From Rothia sp. (in: high G+C Gram-positive bacteria) (GTDB lineage Bacteria; Actinomycetota; Actinomycetes; Actinomycetales; Micrococcaceae), in the NCBI GenBank assembly GCA_030524105.1, contig JAUNHE010000004.1:1-64000 (forward strand): a DNA stretch of 64,000 nucleotides, given 5' to 3'. The notes beneath the pieces were generated by a model. It had not been told where the DNA came from, made no database searches, and saw only the letters and a list, made by a program, of their open reading frames with translations. Every line of letters begins with the position of its first letter. Within the stretch, counting starts at the first letter, position 1. Below are positions 55,092 through 64,000 of the stretch, one piece after another. Position numbers and translations under genes: made by a program.

Positions 55092-56165
55092 TTAATGTTC
55101 ATTTTTCAGTGACCTGCCCAGTAGCCGCGGGGCTAGCTCATCAACGGTAAGCCTGTGCAATAATACCGCCACCACTGCTTCTGTGATAGGCATTTCAACC
55201 CCGTGTTTACGGGCAAGTTCAGCAACAACGGGAGCAGTTTTAACCGATTCTGCTGTCTGCTCCATTCGCTGGCTCAACTGACTGGGCTCCACCCCCTGAG
55301 CCAGCAGCCTGCCGGCCGTGTGGTTACGGGAAAGAGGTGAGGCGCAGGTTGCAATCAAATCTCCCATACCCGCTAAACCGCTTAAGGTGGCAGGCTCTGC
55401 TCCCAGGGCTAAGGCCAGCCTAGTCATCTCAGCCAAGCCCCTGGTCATCACCGAAGCCTTTGAGTTGTCACCGTAGCCCTTACCCTCACACATGCCAACG
55501 CACAGGGCTATCACGTTTTTAACCAGGCCACCAATTTCAACTCCTACTAGGTCTTCTCCTGTGTAGGGCCGAAAGTAGGAGCAGGCGCAGATCTTAGCTA
55601 CCCGCTCAGCCAGGCCTCGATCGGCCGCGGCAATAACCGAAGCCGTGGGCTGCTCGGCAACAATTTCTTTAGCCAAATTCGGACCTGACAAGACAGCAAT
55701 TCTGGCCCGGACGCTAGCTGGATCCTGTCCAGCCTGGCTTAAGAGAACCTCCTCTATGACCTCAGACATACGCAAACCGCTACCCTGCTCCAGGCCCTTA
55801 GCTAAAGAAACCAACTGGGCGGTGGGTTTAATCCAGGCAAGGCAGGCCATGAGCTGGCGCCGTAGCTCTTGGGCAGGCAAAGCCAGCACAAGGATGTCGG
55901 CCCCCCGTACACTGGCAGCCAGGTCCGAACTAAACTGGAGGTTATCCGGCAGGATGAGATCCGGAAAATATTTGCGGTTAATCCGATGCTCACGGCAGTC
56001 AGCCATGGCCTGGCTATTTCTACCCCATAAGACAACCTGCCGCTGGCTCTTATCCTCTCGAGCAGTATCGGCAGCAATCTTGGCAAAGGCTGTTCCCCAG
56101 CTACCGGCACCGAGCACCGTCACTTTTGCTGGAGGAGCAGCCACTTCTTCCTGCTGGGCTGCCAT
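55092..56165 (-). CDS. gpsA: glycerol-3-phosphate dehydrogenase [NAD(P)+]
   Basis: GpsA makes sn-glycerol 3-phosphate from dihydroxyacetone phosphate for phospholipids. The 357-residue protein has the NAD-binding GAGSWG (19-24), GGLVKNVIAL with the catalytic Lys, and the C-terminal helical domain. The ATG directly follows the TAG of plsC with no gap. gpsA and plsC supply successive steps: the backbone and its acylation. Confidence 0.95.
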   Translation of the reverse strand: MAAQQEEVAAPPAKVTVLGAGSWGTAFAKIAADTAREDKSQRQVVLWGRNSQAMADCREHRINRKYFPDLILPDNLQFSSDLAASVRGADILVLALPAQELRRQLMACLAWIKPTAQLVSLAKGLEQGSGLRMSEVIEEVLLSQAGQDPASVRARIAVLSGPNLAKEIVAEQPTASVIAAADRGLAERVAKICACSYFRPYTGEDLVGVEIGGLVKNVIALCVGMCEGKGYGDNSKASVMTRGLAEMTRLALALGAEPATLSGLAGMGDLIATCASPLSRNHTAGRLLAQGVEPSQLSQRMEQTAESVKTAPVVAELARKHGVEMPITEAVVAVLLHRLTVDELAPRLLGRSLKNEH

Positions 56166-56951
56166 CTACTCTCCTGGCTCCTGCCGTTTACCGGTTGCCG
56201 GATTGTAGAGGGAGGCCGGAGGCTGCTGTCCGCGAATATTAGCTAGTAGTTTGGTGATTTCCTGCAGCATGTGCTCGGTCAAAGCGGCTAACTGATCTCG
56301 GCTGGCAGGCCCAGAGCCCTGCTCTGACTGTTCTGAGCGGTAGGCGGAAAGATCCAGGGGTTTACCCACCCGAATAGTCACTTTTTTACGGGGCCAGATC
56401 CTGGGTTTTGCAGTGCGGGCCGGCAGGAACTCGTGATCGCCCCAGTGAGCAATGGGAACAAGGGGGGCACCGGTAGCCAGAGCCAGTCGTGCCGCACCGG
56501 TCCTGCCCTGCATAGGCCATAAGTCAGGGTCCTGGGTCAGGGTTCCTTCTGGGTAAATAACAACGGCTCCCCCAGCTTCAATAATATTTTGAGCTGTCCG
56601 CAGGGACTTTCGGGCATCTATTGACCCCCGGGCTACCGGAACATGGGCCAGCTTACGCAGGATAAAGCCAAGCACTGGCGCATGGAACAGTGATTCTTTT
56701 GCTAAAAACCTGGGTAAAGTGCCACTGATAAAGGATGGGTAGGCAACGGTAATAGGATCAATCTCGCTCAGATGATTAGAGACAATAATATAGCCCCCAT
56801 CCTGAGGTAGATTTTCTTTACCCTCGATACGCACTGACATCAAAAGCCGGTAAAGCAGGCGGGCAGCCTGGCCTAAGGCCCTGTACAGGGCGTCACCGGA
56901 GGCAGTCGGTTTTAAGTCCGGCAGGGTCTGCTGTCTTTTAGGCTGGTTCAT
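56166..56951 (-). CDS. plsC: 1-acyl-sn-glycerol-3-phosphate acyltransferase
   Basis: PlsC adds the second acyl chain to lysophosphatidic acid. The 261-residue protein has the catalytic HX4D box His60-LSEI-Asp65 and YPEGTLTQD (substrate phosphate binding), plus VARGSIDARKSL. The N- and C-terminal ends are charged and probably disordered. It lies 2 nt after murA and touches gpsA, so the three are likely co-transcribed. Confidence 0.92.
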   Translation of the reverse strand: MNQPKRQQTLPDLKPTASGDALYRALGQAARLLYRLLMSVRIEGKENLPQDGGYIIVSNHLSEIDPITVAYPSFISGTLPRFLAKESLFHAPVLGFILRKLAHVPVARGSIDARKSLRTAQNIIEAGGAVVIYPEGTLTQDPDLWPMQGRTGAARLALATGAPLVPIAHWGDHEFLPARTAKPRIWPRKKVTIRVGKPLDLSAYRSEQSEQGSGPASRDQLAALTEHMLQEITKLLANIRGQQPPASLYNPATGKRQEPGE

Positions 56952-56953
56952 GC

Positions 56954-58276
56954 TTAGTCCAGTGCCTCAAATTGGGCTCCCAGATCTTGAAGCTTATCCA
57001 CAAAATGCTCATAACCACGAGAGATAACGGAAACACCGGTCACATGCGAACTGCCTTCAGCGGTCAGGGCAGCAATAATATGCGAGAAACCTCCTCGCAA
57101 ATCCGGGACGTTAATATCGGCCCCCTTAAGCTGGGTTTTACCGGTAACAATAGCAGAATGCTGAAAATTCTTGTGGCCAAACCGGCAGACGGTTGGGCCC
57201 AGGCAGTCCTTGTGTACCTGGACGGTAGCTCCCATCCGAACCAGAGCATCGGTAAAACCAAACCGGTTTTCATAGACGGTCTCGTGCACCACCGAAACCC
57301 CTTTAGCCTGAGTCATAGCAACCACCAGGGGCTGCTGCCAGTCAGTCATAAAACCCGGGTGCACATTGGTCTCTACAAAAAGAGGGTTGAGGTCGGATCC
57401 GGGATGGTAAAAACGAATACCGTCATCTTGAATATCCAAGCCGCCGCCCATTTTACGGAAAACGTTGAGGTAGGTACTCATATCTTTTTGGTTGGCCCCG
57501 CGCACAAAAATATCCCCGCCGGTAGCTAAGGCCGCCGAAGCCCAGGAAGCGGCTTCGTTTCGATCCGGCATAGCCTTGTGGGTGTAGCCCTTAAGTTCCT
57601 TAACACCTTCGATAATAATTTGCCGGTCTGTTTCTACCGTGATAATAGCGCCCATCTTTTGCAAGATAGCAATCAAATCCATAATTTCAGGTTCGATGGC
57701 GGCACCAATAAGTTCCGTCTTACCTTCAGCCCGGGTTGCAGCCAAAAGCACCTGCTCAGTAGCCCCCACAGACGGGTACTCTAGATGGATTTTTGCCCCC
57801 TGCAAACCAGCAGAAGGAGCCTTCATAGAAATGCCGGTCGGCAACTTTTCTACTTTAGCCCCAAATTCTTCTAAAACGCGCAGATGATAATTGATGGGCC
57901 GGTCCCCAATACGGCAGCCACCAAGATCGGGGATAAAGGCTTCACCAATAGTGTGCAGGAGGGGCCCGCAGAGCAAAATTGGAATGCGAGAATCGCCGGC
58001 ATGGGCATCAATATCGGCGTGGTTTGCCTGCGATACCTTGGTTGGATCCATAGTCAGGTCTCCGGTTACTGGGTCGTTGTGAACGGAAACACCGTGCAGC
58101 TCAACCAGATCCGTGACAACCTTAACATCTTTAATTTCGGGAACATTGCGCAGCAGAGAAGGGCTAGATCCTAACAAGGCGGCAACCATTGCCTTGGGGA
58201 CAAGGTTTTTGGCTCCGCGTACCTTCACTTCACCGGTCAGCGGATTCCCGCCTTCGATTCGTAGTGCGCTGGTCAT
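56954..58276 (-). CDS. murA: UDP-N-acetylglucosamine 1-carboxyvinyltransferase
   Basis: MurA transfers enolpyruvate to UDP-GlcNAc, the first committed step of peptidoglycan synthesis. The 440-residue protein has the inverse alpha/beta barrel pattern with the Lys-Asn pair at 23-24 and the active-site Cys121 in LGGCRIGDRP. Mycobacteria have Asp at this position and resist fosfomycin; the Cys here predicts a fosfomycin-sensitive enzyme. It heads the murA-plsC-gpsA run, with a 207-nt gap upstream toward leuD. Confidence 0.95.
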   Translation of the reverse strand: MTSALRIEGGNPLTGEVKVRGAKNLVPKAMVAALLGSSPSLLRNVPEIKDVKVVTDLVELHGVSVHNDPVTGDLTMDPTKVSQANHADIDAHAGDSRIPILLCGPLLHTIGEAFIPDLGGCRIGDRPINYHLRVLEEFGAKVEKLPTGISMKAPSAGLQGAKIHLEYPSVGATEQVLLAATRAEGKTELIGAAIEPEIMDLIAILQKMGAIITVETDRQIIIEGVKELKGYTHKAMPDRNEAASWASAALATGGDIFVRGANQKDMSTYLNVFRKMGGGLDIQDDGIRFYHPGSDLNPLFVETNVHPGFMTDWQQPLVVAMTQAKGVSVVHETVYENRFGFTDALVRMGATVQVHKDCLGPTVCRFGHKNFQHSAIVTGKTQLKGADINVPDLRGGFSHIIAALTAEGSSHVTGVSVISRGYEHFVDKLQDLGAQFEALD

Positions 58277-58483
58277 ATGTTTCCAATCGTGTCGTCTGAG
58301 GACTCGGAATCTACAGGATGAGTTTACCGAGCAGTAGTAAAAGTAGTCTTTGCTGGCCCAATAAAGAGCTGCGTTAAAAAACGCACGCTCTACAAGGATA
58401 GTTCATCCCGGCAGGCTCAGCCTAGAACCCACCTAATATGGGTACATCGTAGTCTATACCTCTGGCTAGATTCCTCCCGACTT

Positions 58484-59071
58484 TTACCGAGTTTTTGGTA
58501 ACCAGGCCGGCCGCTGCCGCTCAAATTCAGTAATTTTATCCTCCTGCTGCAGGGTGAGGCCAATATCGTCCAAGCCCTCCATAAGACGCCAACGCACGTA
58601 GTCGTCAATGCTAAAAGGCAGGACCAAACTGGCGCAGCTGACCGTTTTACTCTCAAGATCAACCGTTAGCTCTATCCCGGGATTTTCTTCCATCTGCTTC
58701 CACAGCAAGTCAACATCGTCCTGCTTCATCTGGGCAGCAACAAGGCCCTGTTTACCGGAATTTCCCCTAAAAATATCGGCAAACCGGGACGAAATAACCA
58801 CCCTAAAGCCGTAATCCTTTAAAGCCCAGACGGCGTGCTCACGTGAAGAACCGGTCCCAAAATCCGGCCCAGCCACCAGAATAGAACCCTGCCGGTACAG
58901 GGGCTGGTTAAGCACAAAATTCTCATCTTTACGCCAGTTTGCAAAGAGGGCATCTTCAAACCCAGTTTTACTGACCCGTTTAAGATAGACAGCCGGGATA
59001 ATCTGGTCTGTATCCACGTTCGAAGCCGGTAAAGGTACACCAACTCCACTATGCCGTACAATCGCTTCCAT
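58484..59071 (-). CDS. leuD: 3-isopropylmalate dehydratase small subunit
   Basis: LeuD pairs with LeuC to isomerise isopropylmalate in leucine synthesis. The 195-residue protein has the swivelling-domain signature [10 protein letters not shown] and [12 protein letters not shown] near the N-terminus. ATG at 59071 was chosen because AAGGAG lies 8 nt upstream; the frame is open to 59125. It starts 32 nt after leuC. Confidence 0.95.
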   Translation of the reverse strand: MEAIVRHSGVGVPLPASNVDTDQIIPAVYLKRVSKTGFEDALFANWRKDENFVLNQPLYRQGSILVAGPDFGTGSSREHAVWALKDYGFRVVISSRFADIFRGNSGKQGLVAAQMKQDDVDLLWKQMEENPGIELTVDLESKTVSCASLVLPFSIDDYVRWRLMEGLDDIGLTLQQEDKITEFERQRPAWLPKTR

Positions 59072-59103
59072 CCGTTTACTCCTTACGCCAGGCGATAATT
59101 TTC

Positions 59104-60525
59104 TTAAAGGTCTGCCGGGGAGCAAAGCTTACCCCGGATCGCGGTAGCGGCAGCAACCAGAGGAGAAACCAGGTGGGTACGGCCGCCTTTACCCTGTCTG
59201 CCTTCAAAATTTCGGTTAGATGTTGAAGCGCAGCGTTCCCCGGGGGCAAGCTGGTCGGGGTTCATGCCCAGACACATCGAGCAGCCGGCATAACGCCAGT
59301 CAGCACCAAACTCTATAAAGATTTGATCCAAGCCTTCCTGCTCTGCCTGGGCCCGGACCCGCTGTGAGCCGGGTACCACCATCATGCGCACCCCGGGAGC
59401 AAGCTTGTTCCCGGCAAGGACCTGGGCCGCAGCCCGCAAATCTTCAATCCGGGAGTTAGTACAAGAACCCAGGAAAACCACATCAACCGGGATTTCCTTC
59501 ATAGGAGTTCCGGCGGTAAGATCCATGTATTTTAAGGCTTTTGCTGCAGCAAGCTGCTGATTTTCATCCCCAAAATCTTGTGGATCAGGAACCCTACCCG
59601 AGAGGGGAACACCTTGACCGGGATTAGTTCCCCAGGTGACGTAGGGTTCTAACTCATCTGCATTGATATAAATTTCGCGGTCAAACCGGGCCCCGGGATC
59701 CGTAGGTAGGCTCTTCCAGTAACTCAGAGCCTGCTCCCATTCTTCCCCGGTGGGAGCATGCTCCCTACCCTGCACATAGTCAAAGGTCTTTTGATCGGGG
59801 GCCACCATGCCTGCACGAGCTCCAGCCTCAATAGACATGTTACAGATAGTCATCCTGCCTTCCATAGACAGGCTTCGGATAGCTGAACCCCGATACTCTA
59901 AGACGTAACCCTGGCCTCCACCGGTCCCGATAGCAGAAATCACCGCCAGAATAATATCCTTAGCAGTAACGCCAGGCTTAAGCTGGCCCTCAACATTAAT
60001 GGCCATAGTTTTAAAGGGAGCCAAGGGTAAGGTTTGAGTTGCCATCACGTGTTCAACCTCTGAGGTACCAATCCCAAAAGCCAAGGCACCAAAAGCACCG
60101 TGCGTGGAAGTATGAGAATCCCCGCAGACAATGGTCATCCCCGGCATGGTTAAGCCCAGCTGCGGCCCTACCACGTGCACAATACCCTGTTCCTGGTCTC
60201 CTAAAGAGTGCAGGCGAACCCCAAATTCTTGGGCATTTTTACGCAAGGTCTCGATCTGGGTTCGGGACGTTTGATCTGCGATTCTGGAAAAAATATTTTG
60301 TGTAGGAGTGTTGTGATCCTCCGTAGCAATCGTCAAATCAAGCCGACGTAGGCGGCGGTTCTCTAGGCGAAGTCCTTCAAAGGCCTGGGGGGAGGTGACC
60401 TCGTGTACCAGGTGTAAATCAATATAAAGCAGATCCGGGGCGCCCTCGTGCCCGGGCACAACCGTATGTGCCTGCCAGACCTTCTCCGCTAATGTGAGCG
60501 GCCTCTCTGCTGCCCTAGCATCCAT
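59104..60525 (-). CDS. leuC: 3-isopropylmalate dehydratase large subunit
   Basis: LeuC carries the [4Fe-4S] cluster for leucine synthesis. The 473-residue protein has the cluster cysteines in GSCTNSR and CSMC, and [19 protein letters not shown] lies 5 nt before the ATG. The upstream region shared with the iclR gene has an LtbR-type operator, so leuCD is probably repressed by that regulator when leucine is plentiful. Confidence 0.95.
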   Translation of the reverse strand: MDARAAERPLTLAEKVWQAHTVVPGHEGAPDLLYIDLHLVHEVTSPQAFEGLRLENRRLRRLDLTIATEDHNTPTQNIFSRIADQTSRTQIETLRKNAQEFGVRLHSLGDQEQGIVHVVGPQLGLTMPGMTIVCGDSHTSTHGAFGALAFGIGTSEVEHVMATQTLPLAPFKTMAINVEGQLKPGVTAKDIILAVISAIGTGGGQGYVLEYRGSAIRSLSMEGRMTICNMSIEAGARAGMVAPDQKTFDYVQGREHAPTGEEWEQALSYWKSLPTDPGARFDREIYINADELEPYVTWGTNPGQGVPLSGRVPDPQDFGDENQQLAAAKALKYMDLTAGTPMKEIPVDVVFLGSCTNSRIEDLRAAAQVLAGNKLAPGVRMMVVPGSQRVRAQAEQEGLDQIFIEFGADWRYAGCSMCLGMNPDQLAPGERCASTSNRNFEGRQGKGGRTHLVSPLVAAATAIRGKLCSPADL

Positions 60526-60557
60526 CTTTCCTCCCTAACCTATGGTGTGCTTTACAT

Positions 60558-60568
60558 CTATAGTGACC
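60558..60568. promoter_or_regulatory. partial second LtbR-like site near leuC
   Basis: CTATAGTGACC shares ATAGTGA with the LtbR consensus (see 60607-60618) and is 33 nt before the leuC start. The match is partial, so it may be a weaker second site. Confidence 0.3.
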
Positions 60569-60606
60569 AGAAAACTCCAGACTTTCCATTAAATGAACTT
60601 GCATAT

Positions 60607-60618
60607 CATATAGTGAGA
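60607..60618. promoter_or_regulatory. LtbR/NdgR-type operator
   Basis: CATATAGTGAGA fits the published C. glutamicum LtbR motif CA(T/C)ATAGTG(A/G)GA at all 12 positions. It lies between the divergent leuC and iclR genes, exactly where such regulators bind. The role is inferred by homology. Confidence 0.75.
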
Positions 60619-60709
60619 ATGACACACTTTTTCTAGTGCTCAACCGGCTTGGCCTGCAAGCGGCAAAAACTGGCCGTGATCAGCGCATCAAAAATTCAGG
60701 AGGAAAGCC

Positions 60710-61444
60710 ATGACCAGCTCAGAGATAAAAACAGCTCAGTCCAGCTCAGGAGTTGGTGTTCTTGATAAGGCTGCCTATATTCTTAACTGCCTAGAAGCTG
60801 GGCCGGCTTCCCTCTCCCAGCTTGTGGAAGCCACCGGCCTAGCCCGGCCAACCGTCCACCGGCTGGCCGTAGCCCTGGCCCACCACCGCTTAGTCGCCCG
60901 CGATATTCAAGGCAGGTTTATGCTGGGGCCACGGCTGGGCGAGCTAGCCTCGGCAGCTGGCGAAGACCGACTCATTGCCGCTTCACGCTCTGTCCTTAAC
61001 CACCTACGCAACGCCACCGGTGAAAGCTCACAGGTTTATCGCCGCCAGGGCGACTGGCGAGTCTGTGTTGCCTCAGCAGAACGACCTATTGGTTTACGGG
61101 ACACCATCCCCGTAGGAACACAACTTTCCATGAAAGCCGGATCGGCTGCTCAAATTCTTACAGCCTGGGAGGACCACGCCCGCCTGGTCGAGGGCTTACG
61201 CAACGCCCGTTTTACAGCCACCATGCTGGCTGCTGTACGCCGTCGCGGCTGGTCCCAATCTGTTGGCGAACGTGAACGGGGCACCGCCTCGGTCTCTGCA
61301 CCGGTCCGTAGCCCCTCCGGTAAGGTCATTGCCGCCGTATCTATCTCCGGCCCCATCGAAAGACTGACCCGGCAACCGGGCCGGCTCCACGCTGAAGTTG
61401 TCTGCGAAGCCGCCTCCCAGCTCACCGATGCCTTACGCAGCTAG
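60710..61444 (+). CDS. IclR family regulator, LtbR/NdgR-like
   Basis: LtbR/NdgR regulators repress leucine and tryptophan genes in Actinobacteria. The 244-residue protein has an N-terminal winged helix (about 16-75: SLSQLVEATGLARPTVHRL) and the IclR effector domain with GDWRVCVASAERPIGLRDTIPVG and MKAGSAAQIL. AGGAGG lies 6 nt before the ATG. It diverges from leuC, and the gap contains a full LtbR motif, which supports control of leuCD and its own gene. Confidence 0.92.
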   Translation: MTSSEIKTAQSSSGVGVLDKAAYILNCLEAGPASLSQLVEATGLARPTVHRLAVALAHHRLVARDIQGRFMLGPRLGELASAAGEDRLIAASRSVLNHLRNATGESSQVYRRQGDWRVCVASAERPIGLRDTIPVGTQLSMKAGSAAQILTAWEDHARLVEGLRNARFTATMLAAVRRRGWSQSVGERERGTASVSAPVRSPSGKVIAAVSISGPIERLTRQPGRLHAEVVCEAASQLTDALRS

Positions 61445-61454
61445 CAGATCTTCC

Positions 61455-63179
61455 TTAAGAGGCTGAAGCAGCCGCCTCAAGGGCCTGGCAGTAAGCAGAA
61501 TACCGTTCCAGCTCTTCTTCTACCGGCTCAACAATATAGCCCTGGGCAACCTCTTTAATGTTCTCCCTAAGCCTGGCTCGGATTCTTGTGGCATAGAGCC
61601 GCTGCCCTAGGGAGACAAAAAAGCGTCCGGCCAGAGCCGTGACCAGGCCAAGCAAAAGCCCTGTGCACACCAGTAAGGTTGGCACAGGTAGGGGGAAACC
61701 TTCGACAGTGGGCGGCTCAGGCAGCATCAGCTGAAAATAGTCGGCCAGGGCCAGGGCCGTCAGCCAGAGTAAACCCACTAACCCAAGGAGCAGGCCCAAC
61801 CATTGCAGCCCGTTGAGCAGTAGCCACCACCATCTTTTTTTCTGAACCTTAAAATCTATGCTAGCCACCGCCCGTTCCAGGCCAGCAGCCAGCTGATCTT
61901 CGTGTAAACGGGCAGCCTCACGAATAGAGCGCGTCCACTCCTGGCCTAAGCCTTGGGAACAGTCCTGGCTAAACTGGCGGATAGCGGAGCTAGCTGTCGC
62001 TTTCTGGCCAGCATTTAAGGCAGGCAGGGAAGAACGAGTGATCTCTTTACCTTCATCCTCCCGATGCAAGTGCAGCCTTTTCAGAGGATCCTTACGGAAT
62101 TTGAGCAGCCACCGGCTTGCAATCCAACCCGTATGAGAAATAGCGTGTAAACGGTAGGAAGCCGCGGCAGCCTCAACCACCGCATCTGCCCCTGCCGCCC
62201 GGTAGAGGCCCTGATCTAGCTTAGCCAGAGCTTGATCCTGGATGCCGTCCGGCAGGTCTTGGCTACTGTAGTGGCCTAAATCGGCTGTAATACTGTCTAG
62301 GTCTGCCTCAATACGCTCACGAGCAGCAGATTTTTCTACCGCTACTCGGCCCAAAATGGAGCGCAGCTGCTCTATACCCTGGCCTGTACGGGCTGAAACC
62401 GCCAGAGGGGCAGCAAGCAAATGGGAACTGAGGCCATCCTGAGCAAGGAGGGCTTGCAGAGAATCCAGCACAGCAGCGCTCTCCCCCGCATCCAACCTAT
62501 CCACCTGGTTAAGAACGGCCAGAGTCACAGCTCCGTGTTGAGCCAGGGGGCTAATAAAGTCCTGGTGGATGATAGCATCAGCATATTTTTGCGGATCAAA
62601 AACCCACACCAGCACATCAACATAGCCTGCCATCCGTTCCACGATGGCCCGATTGGCCTTTTCTACCGAGTCAAAATCCGGCAGGTCCAAGAGGATGAGG
62701 CCGCCAGCCTGGTTATCTGTCTGCCCCTTACCCAGCATGGTCTTCATTTTTTGAACGATGCCGCCCCCGCCAGAGGCCTGCGCCCGGTTAAGGGCCTGGC
62801 CGGCTTCTTGACCGCTGTCATCCATATAGGTACGCTGATCAACCTGGAGCCAATCCAGCAGTTCCTGGCTACCCTCTTTACCCCAAATTCCCGCCTGGGC
62901 GCTGGCAGTGGTGGGCCGGCGGGCTGCAGAGCGGGCAAGGTTTTGCCCTATGACCGCGTTAAAGAGGCTTGACTTGCCAGAACCGGTTGCCCCAAAAAAA
63001 CCAATAACAGTGTGCTCGGCAGAAAGTTCTCGCCGCTGCTGGGTTCGTTCCAAAATATCGTGGGCCCGGTCCAGCAGATCCGGGTCCACCCGGCCACGGC
63101 CCAAATCCAGGGCTAGGGTTAGCTGATCAACCCGGTTGGCAAGCTGAGAAAAAGTAGCCCTGTTCTGTTTCTTAGTCAT
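61455..63179 (-). CDS. dynamin-like GTPase with two membrane helices
   Basis: This 574-residue protein has a GTPase domain with GATGSGKS (63-70), a switch I RPTTA near 88-92, DLPDFD (165-170; Asp replaces the usual Gly of DxxG) and NQVD (224-227). A helical region follows, then two membrane helices (about 450-478 and 499-524) and a basic C-terminus. ATG at 63179 was chosen since AAGGAG lies 7 nt upstream. It overlaps the next gene by 8 nt. The pair resembles the paired dynamin-like genes of Streptomyces (dynA/dynB), but orthology is not certain. Confidence 0.82.
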   Translation of the reverse strand: MTKKQNRATFSQLANRVDQLTLALDLGRGRVDPDLLDRAHDILERTQQRRELSAEHTVIGFFGATGSGKSSLFNAVIGQNLARSAARRPTTASAQAGIWGKEGSQELLDWLQVDQRTYMDDSGQEAGQALNRAQASGGGGIVQKMKTMLGKGQTDNQAGGLILLDLPDFDSVEKANRAIVERMAGYVDVLVWVFDPQKYADAIIHQDFISPLAQHGAVTLAVLNQVDRLDAGESAAVLDSLQALLAQDGLSSHLLAAPLAVSARTGQGIEQLRSILGRVAVEKSAARERIEADLDSITADLGHYSSQDLPDGIQDQALAKLDQGLYRAAGADAVVEAAAASYRLHAISHTGWIASRWLLKFRKDPLKRLHLHREDEGKEITRSSLPALNAGQKATASSAIRQFSQDCSQGLGQEWTRSIREAARLHEDQLAAGLERAVASIDFKVQKKRWWWLLLNGLQWLGLLLGLVGLLWLTALALADYFQLMLPEPPTVEGFPLPVPTLLVCTGLLLGLVTALAGRFFVSLGQRLYATRIRARLRENIKEVAQGYIVEPVEEELERYSAYCQALEAAASAS

Positions 63180-64000
63180 GCTTGACTCCTTTAAGAGAAC
63201 GGGCAAGGTCGGCCAGTAGCTGCCGATCTTGATCCAGCTGCCCTGAAGGGGGGCCAAGCTCTACCGTTGCCAAAATGTCCTTAAAAAGACTGGAATGCTG
63301 ATCAAGCAATTCCTGGATACGGGTTTCCAGGTTGCGGCGAGCACCTTGGGCCATTCTACGGACGGCGTCCTCACCAAAGACAGCCTCCAAGAGTTTTGTT
63401 CCCACAACCCCTGATCCGCCAGCTATGCCAACTTCAAGGCCGGTGAGTCCCCCGGTCATAGAGAAGACAGCTACCATAAGAATGACCGCTGCGGCGTTGA
63501 CACCCAGGGACATAAAACGTGCCCGCTGGCGTTTACTCGCTCCTTCTTGGCTGATCATAGTCAGCAAATCCTGCTGCCAGTCCCGGATGCCCTGGGCCAC
63601 GTATTCTGGAAAGTCCTCATCCAGCTGGCCTAGGTCGCGCCCAGCCAGCAGGGCTCGGCCGGCTTTCTCTTCTAACCAGAGCCCTTGTGTGTTTTCTGCA
63701 GCCTGAGCTGCCTGTTCAATAATGATCGAGTGTAGGCCTACCTCCAGGGCTTGTTCAACTTCTATTGCCTGGCTAGGCTGCCCTTTAAAGAAACTGGAGA
63801 TTCGATCCCTGATGCGGCCAATACCGGCTTCAATACTGCGAAAGAACTCGCCGGTTCCCACAAAATCCTGCCAGCGGGCCAGGACTTCCCCGCGCAGGAG
63901 GGCACCATCTTGAGTGGAATCGATGATGCTGGACTGGCCTTGCCGGTAGCTTTGGTTGACGGCAGCTAAGAGCCTCTGGTGTGTTTCTTCCTGTTCCTGC
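63172..64000 (-). CDS. partner dynamin-like protein, 5' part beyond the window
   Basis: This is the 3' part of a longer gene: the frame stays open from 63172 to the right edge, so the visible 275 residues are a C-terminal portion. It has a helical region and a hydrophobic pair (about 195-215 and 218-235 before the end of the visible part: AAVILMVAVFSM and LEVGIAGGSGVVG). The GTPase motifs should lie beyond 64000. Its stop overlaps the downstream GTPase gene by 8 nt, so they are co-translated. The role in membrane remodelling is inferred from the pair. Confidence 0.7.
   Translation of the reverse strand, partial: QEQEETHQRLLAAVNQSYRQGQSSIIDSTQDGALLRGEVLARWQDFVGTGEFFRSIEAGIGRIRDRISSFFKGQPSQAIEVEQALEVGLHSIIIEQAAQAAENTQGLWLEEKAGRALLAGRDLGQLDEDFPEYVAQGIRDWQQDLLTMISQEGASKRQRARFMSLGVNAAAVILMVAVFSMTGGLTGLEVGIAGGSGVVGTKLLEAVFGEDAVRRMAQGARRNLETRIQELLDQHSSLFKDILATVELGPPSGQLDQDRQLLADLARSLKGVKHD

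Noticed and set aside
1-64000. CRISPR arrays, insertion sequences, toxin-antitoxin pairs, phage genes
   Set aside because: No regularly spaced repeats, transposase motifs or typical small paired genes were found on reading both strands.

Overview
The window is a stretch of actinobacterial chromosome. Three things point to Micrococcales, most likely Micrococcaceae near Rothia or Micrococcus: moderate GC, the aceE-fabDHPF cluster with the actinobacterial families DUF3052, DUF3145, DUF2469 and DUF3515, and an oleA-oleBC-oleD olefin cluster with the OleB-OleC fusion known from Micrococcus. The genus is inferred, because no sequence search was possible. Nearly all genes look intact, and there is no CRISPR array, insertion sequence or prophage.

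Layout. 1-53 is the 5' part of a tRNA-Val. 255-8213 is acetyl-CoA and fatty-acid synthesis: aceE, then fabD, fabH, acpP and fabF, flanked by DUF3052 and DUF3145. 8234-18948 is a minus-strand housekeeping block (xerC, dprA, comM, yraN, DUF2469, rnhB, two lepB, rplS, an orphan gene, trmD, rimM, khpA, rpsP) with many touching or overlapping genes. 19153-30232 is an accessory block of about 11 kb: an ABC exporter, pirin, a YcaC-like hydrolase, a luciferase-like monooxygenase with its FMN reductase, a second FMN reductase, an HXXEE membrane protein divergent from a TetR regulator, a 669-residue orphan and a Nudix hydrolase. 30428-38241 carries ffh, ftsY, an MFS transporter and smc.

38379-43282 is the ole cluster, lodged between smc and mutM. 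OleA should condense two acyl-CoAs, OleD reduce the product, the OleC part close a beta-lactone and the OleB part decarboxylate it to a long-chain olefin. 43246-51036 returns to housekeeping on the minus strand (mutM, rnc, rpmF, DUF177, coaD, rsmD, a lipoprotein gene, recG, a short DAK2 protein). 51127-60525 holds thiL, a surface-protein gene, DUF3515, ddl, gpsA, plsC, murA, leuD and leuC. An IclR regulator diverges from leuC across an intergenic region with an LtbR-type operator. The right edge has two dynamin-like GTPase genes; the second runs off the window.

Fatty-acid supply (aceE/fab), phospholipid synthesis (gpsA, plsC) and olefin synthesis (ole) link several parts of the window. The most unusual non-coding signals are a folded leader before acpP, an 18-bp perfect palindrome before aceE, an 11-bp-arm operator at the TetR gene and a 14-bp palindrome before the oxidoreductase genes.
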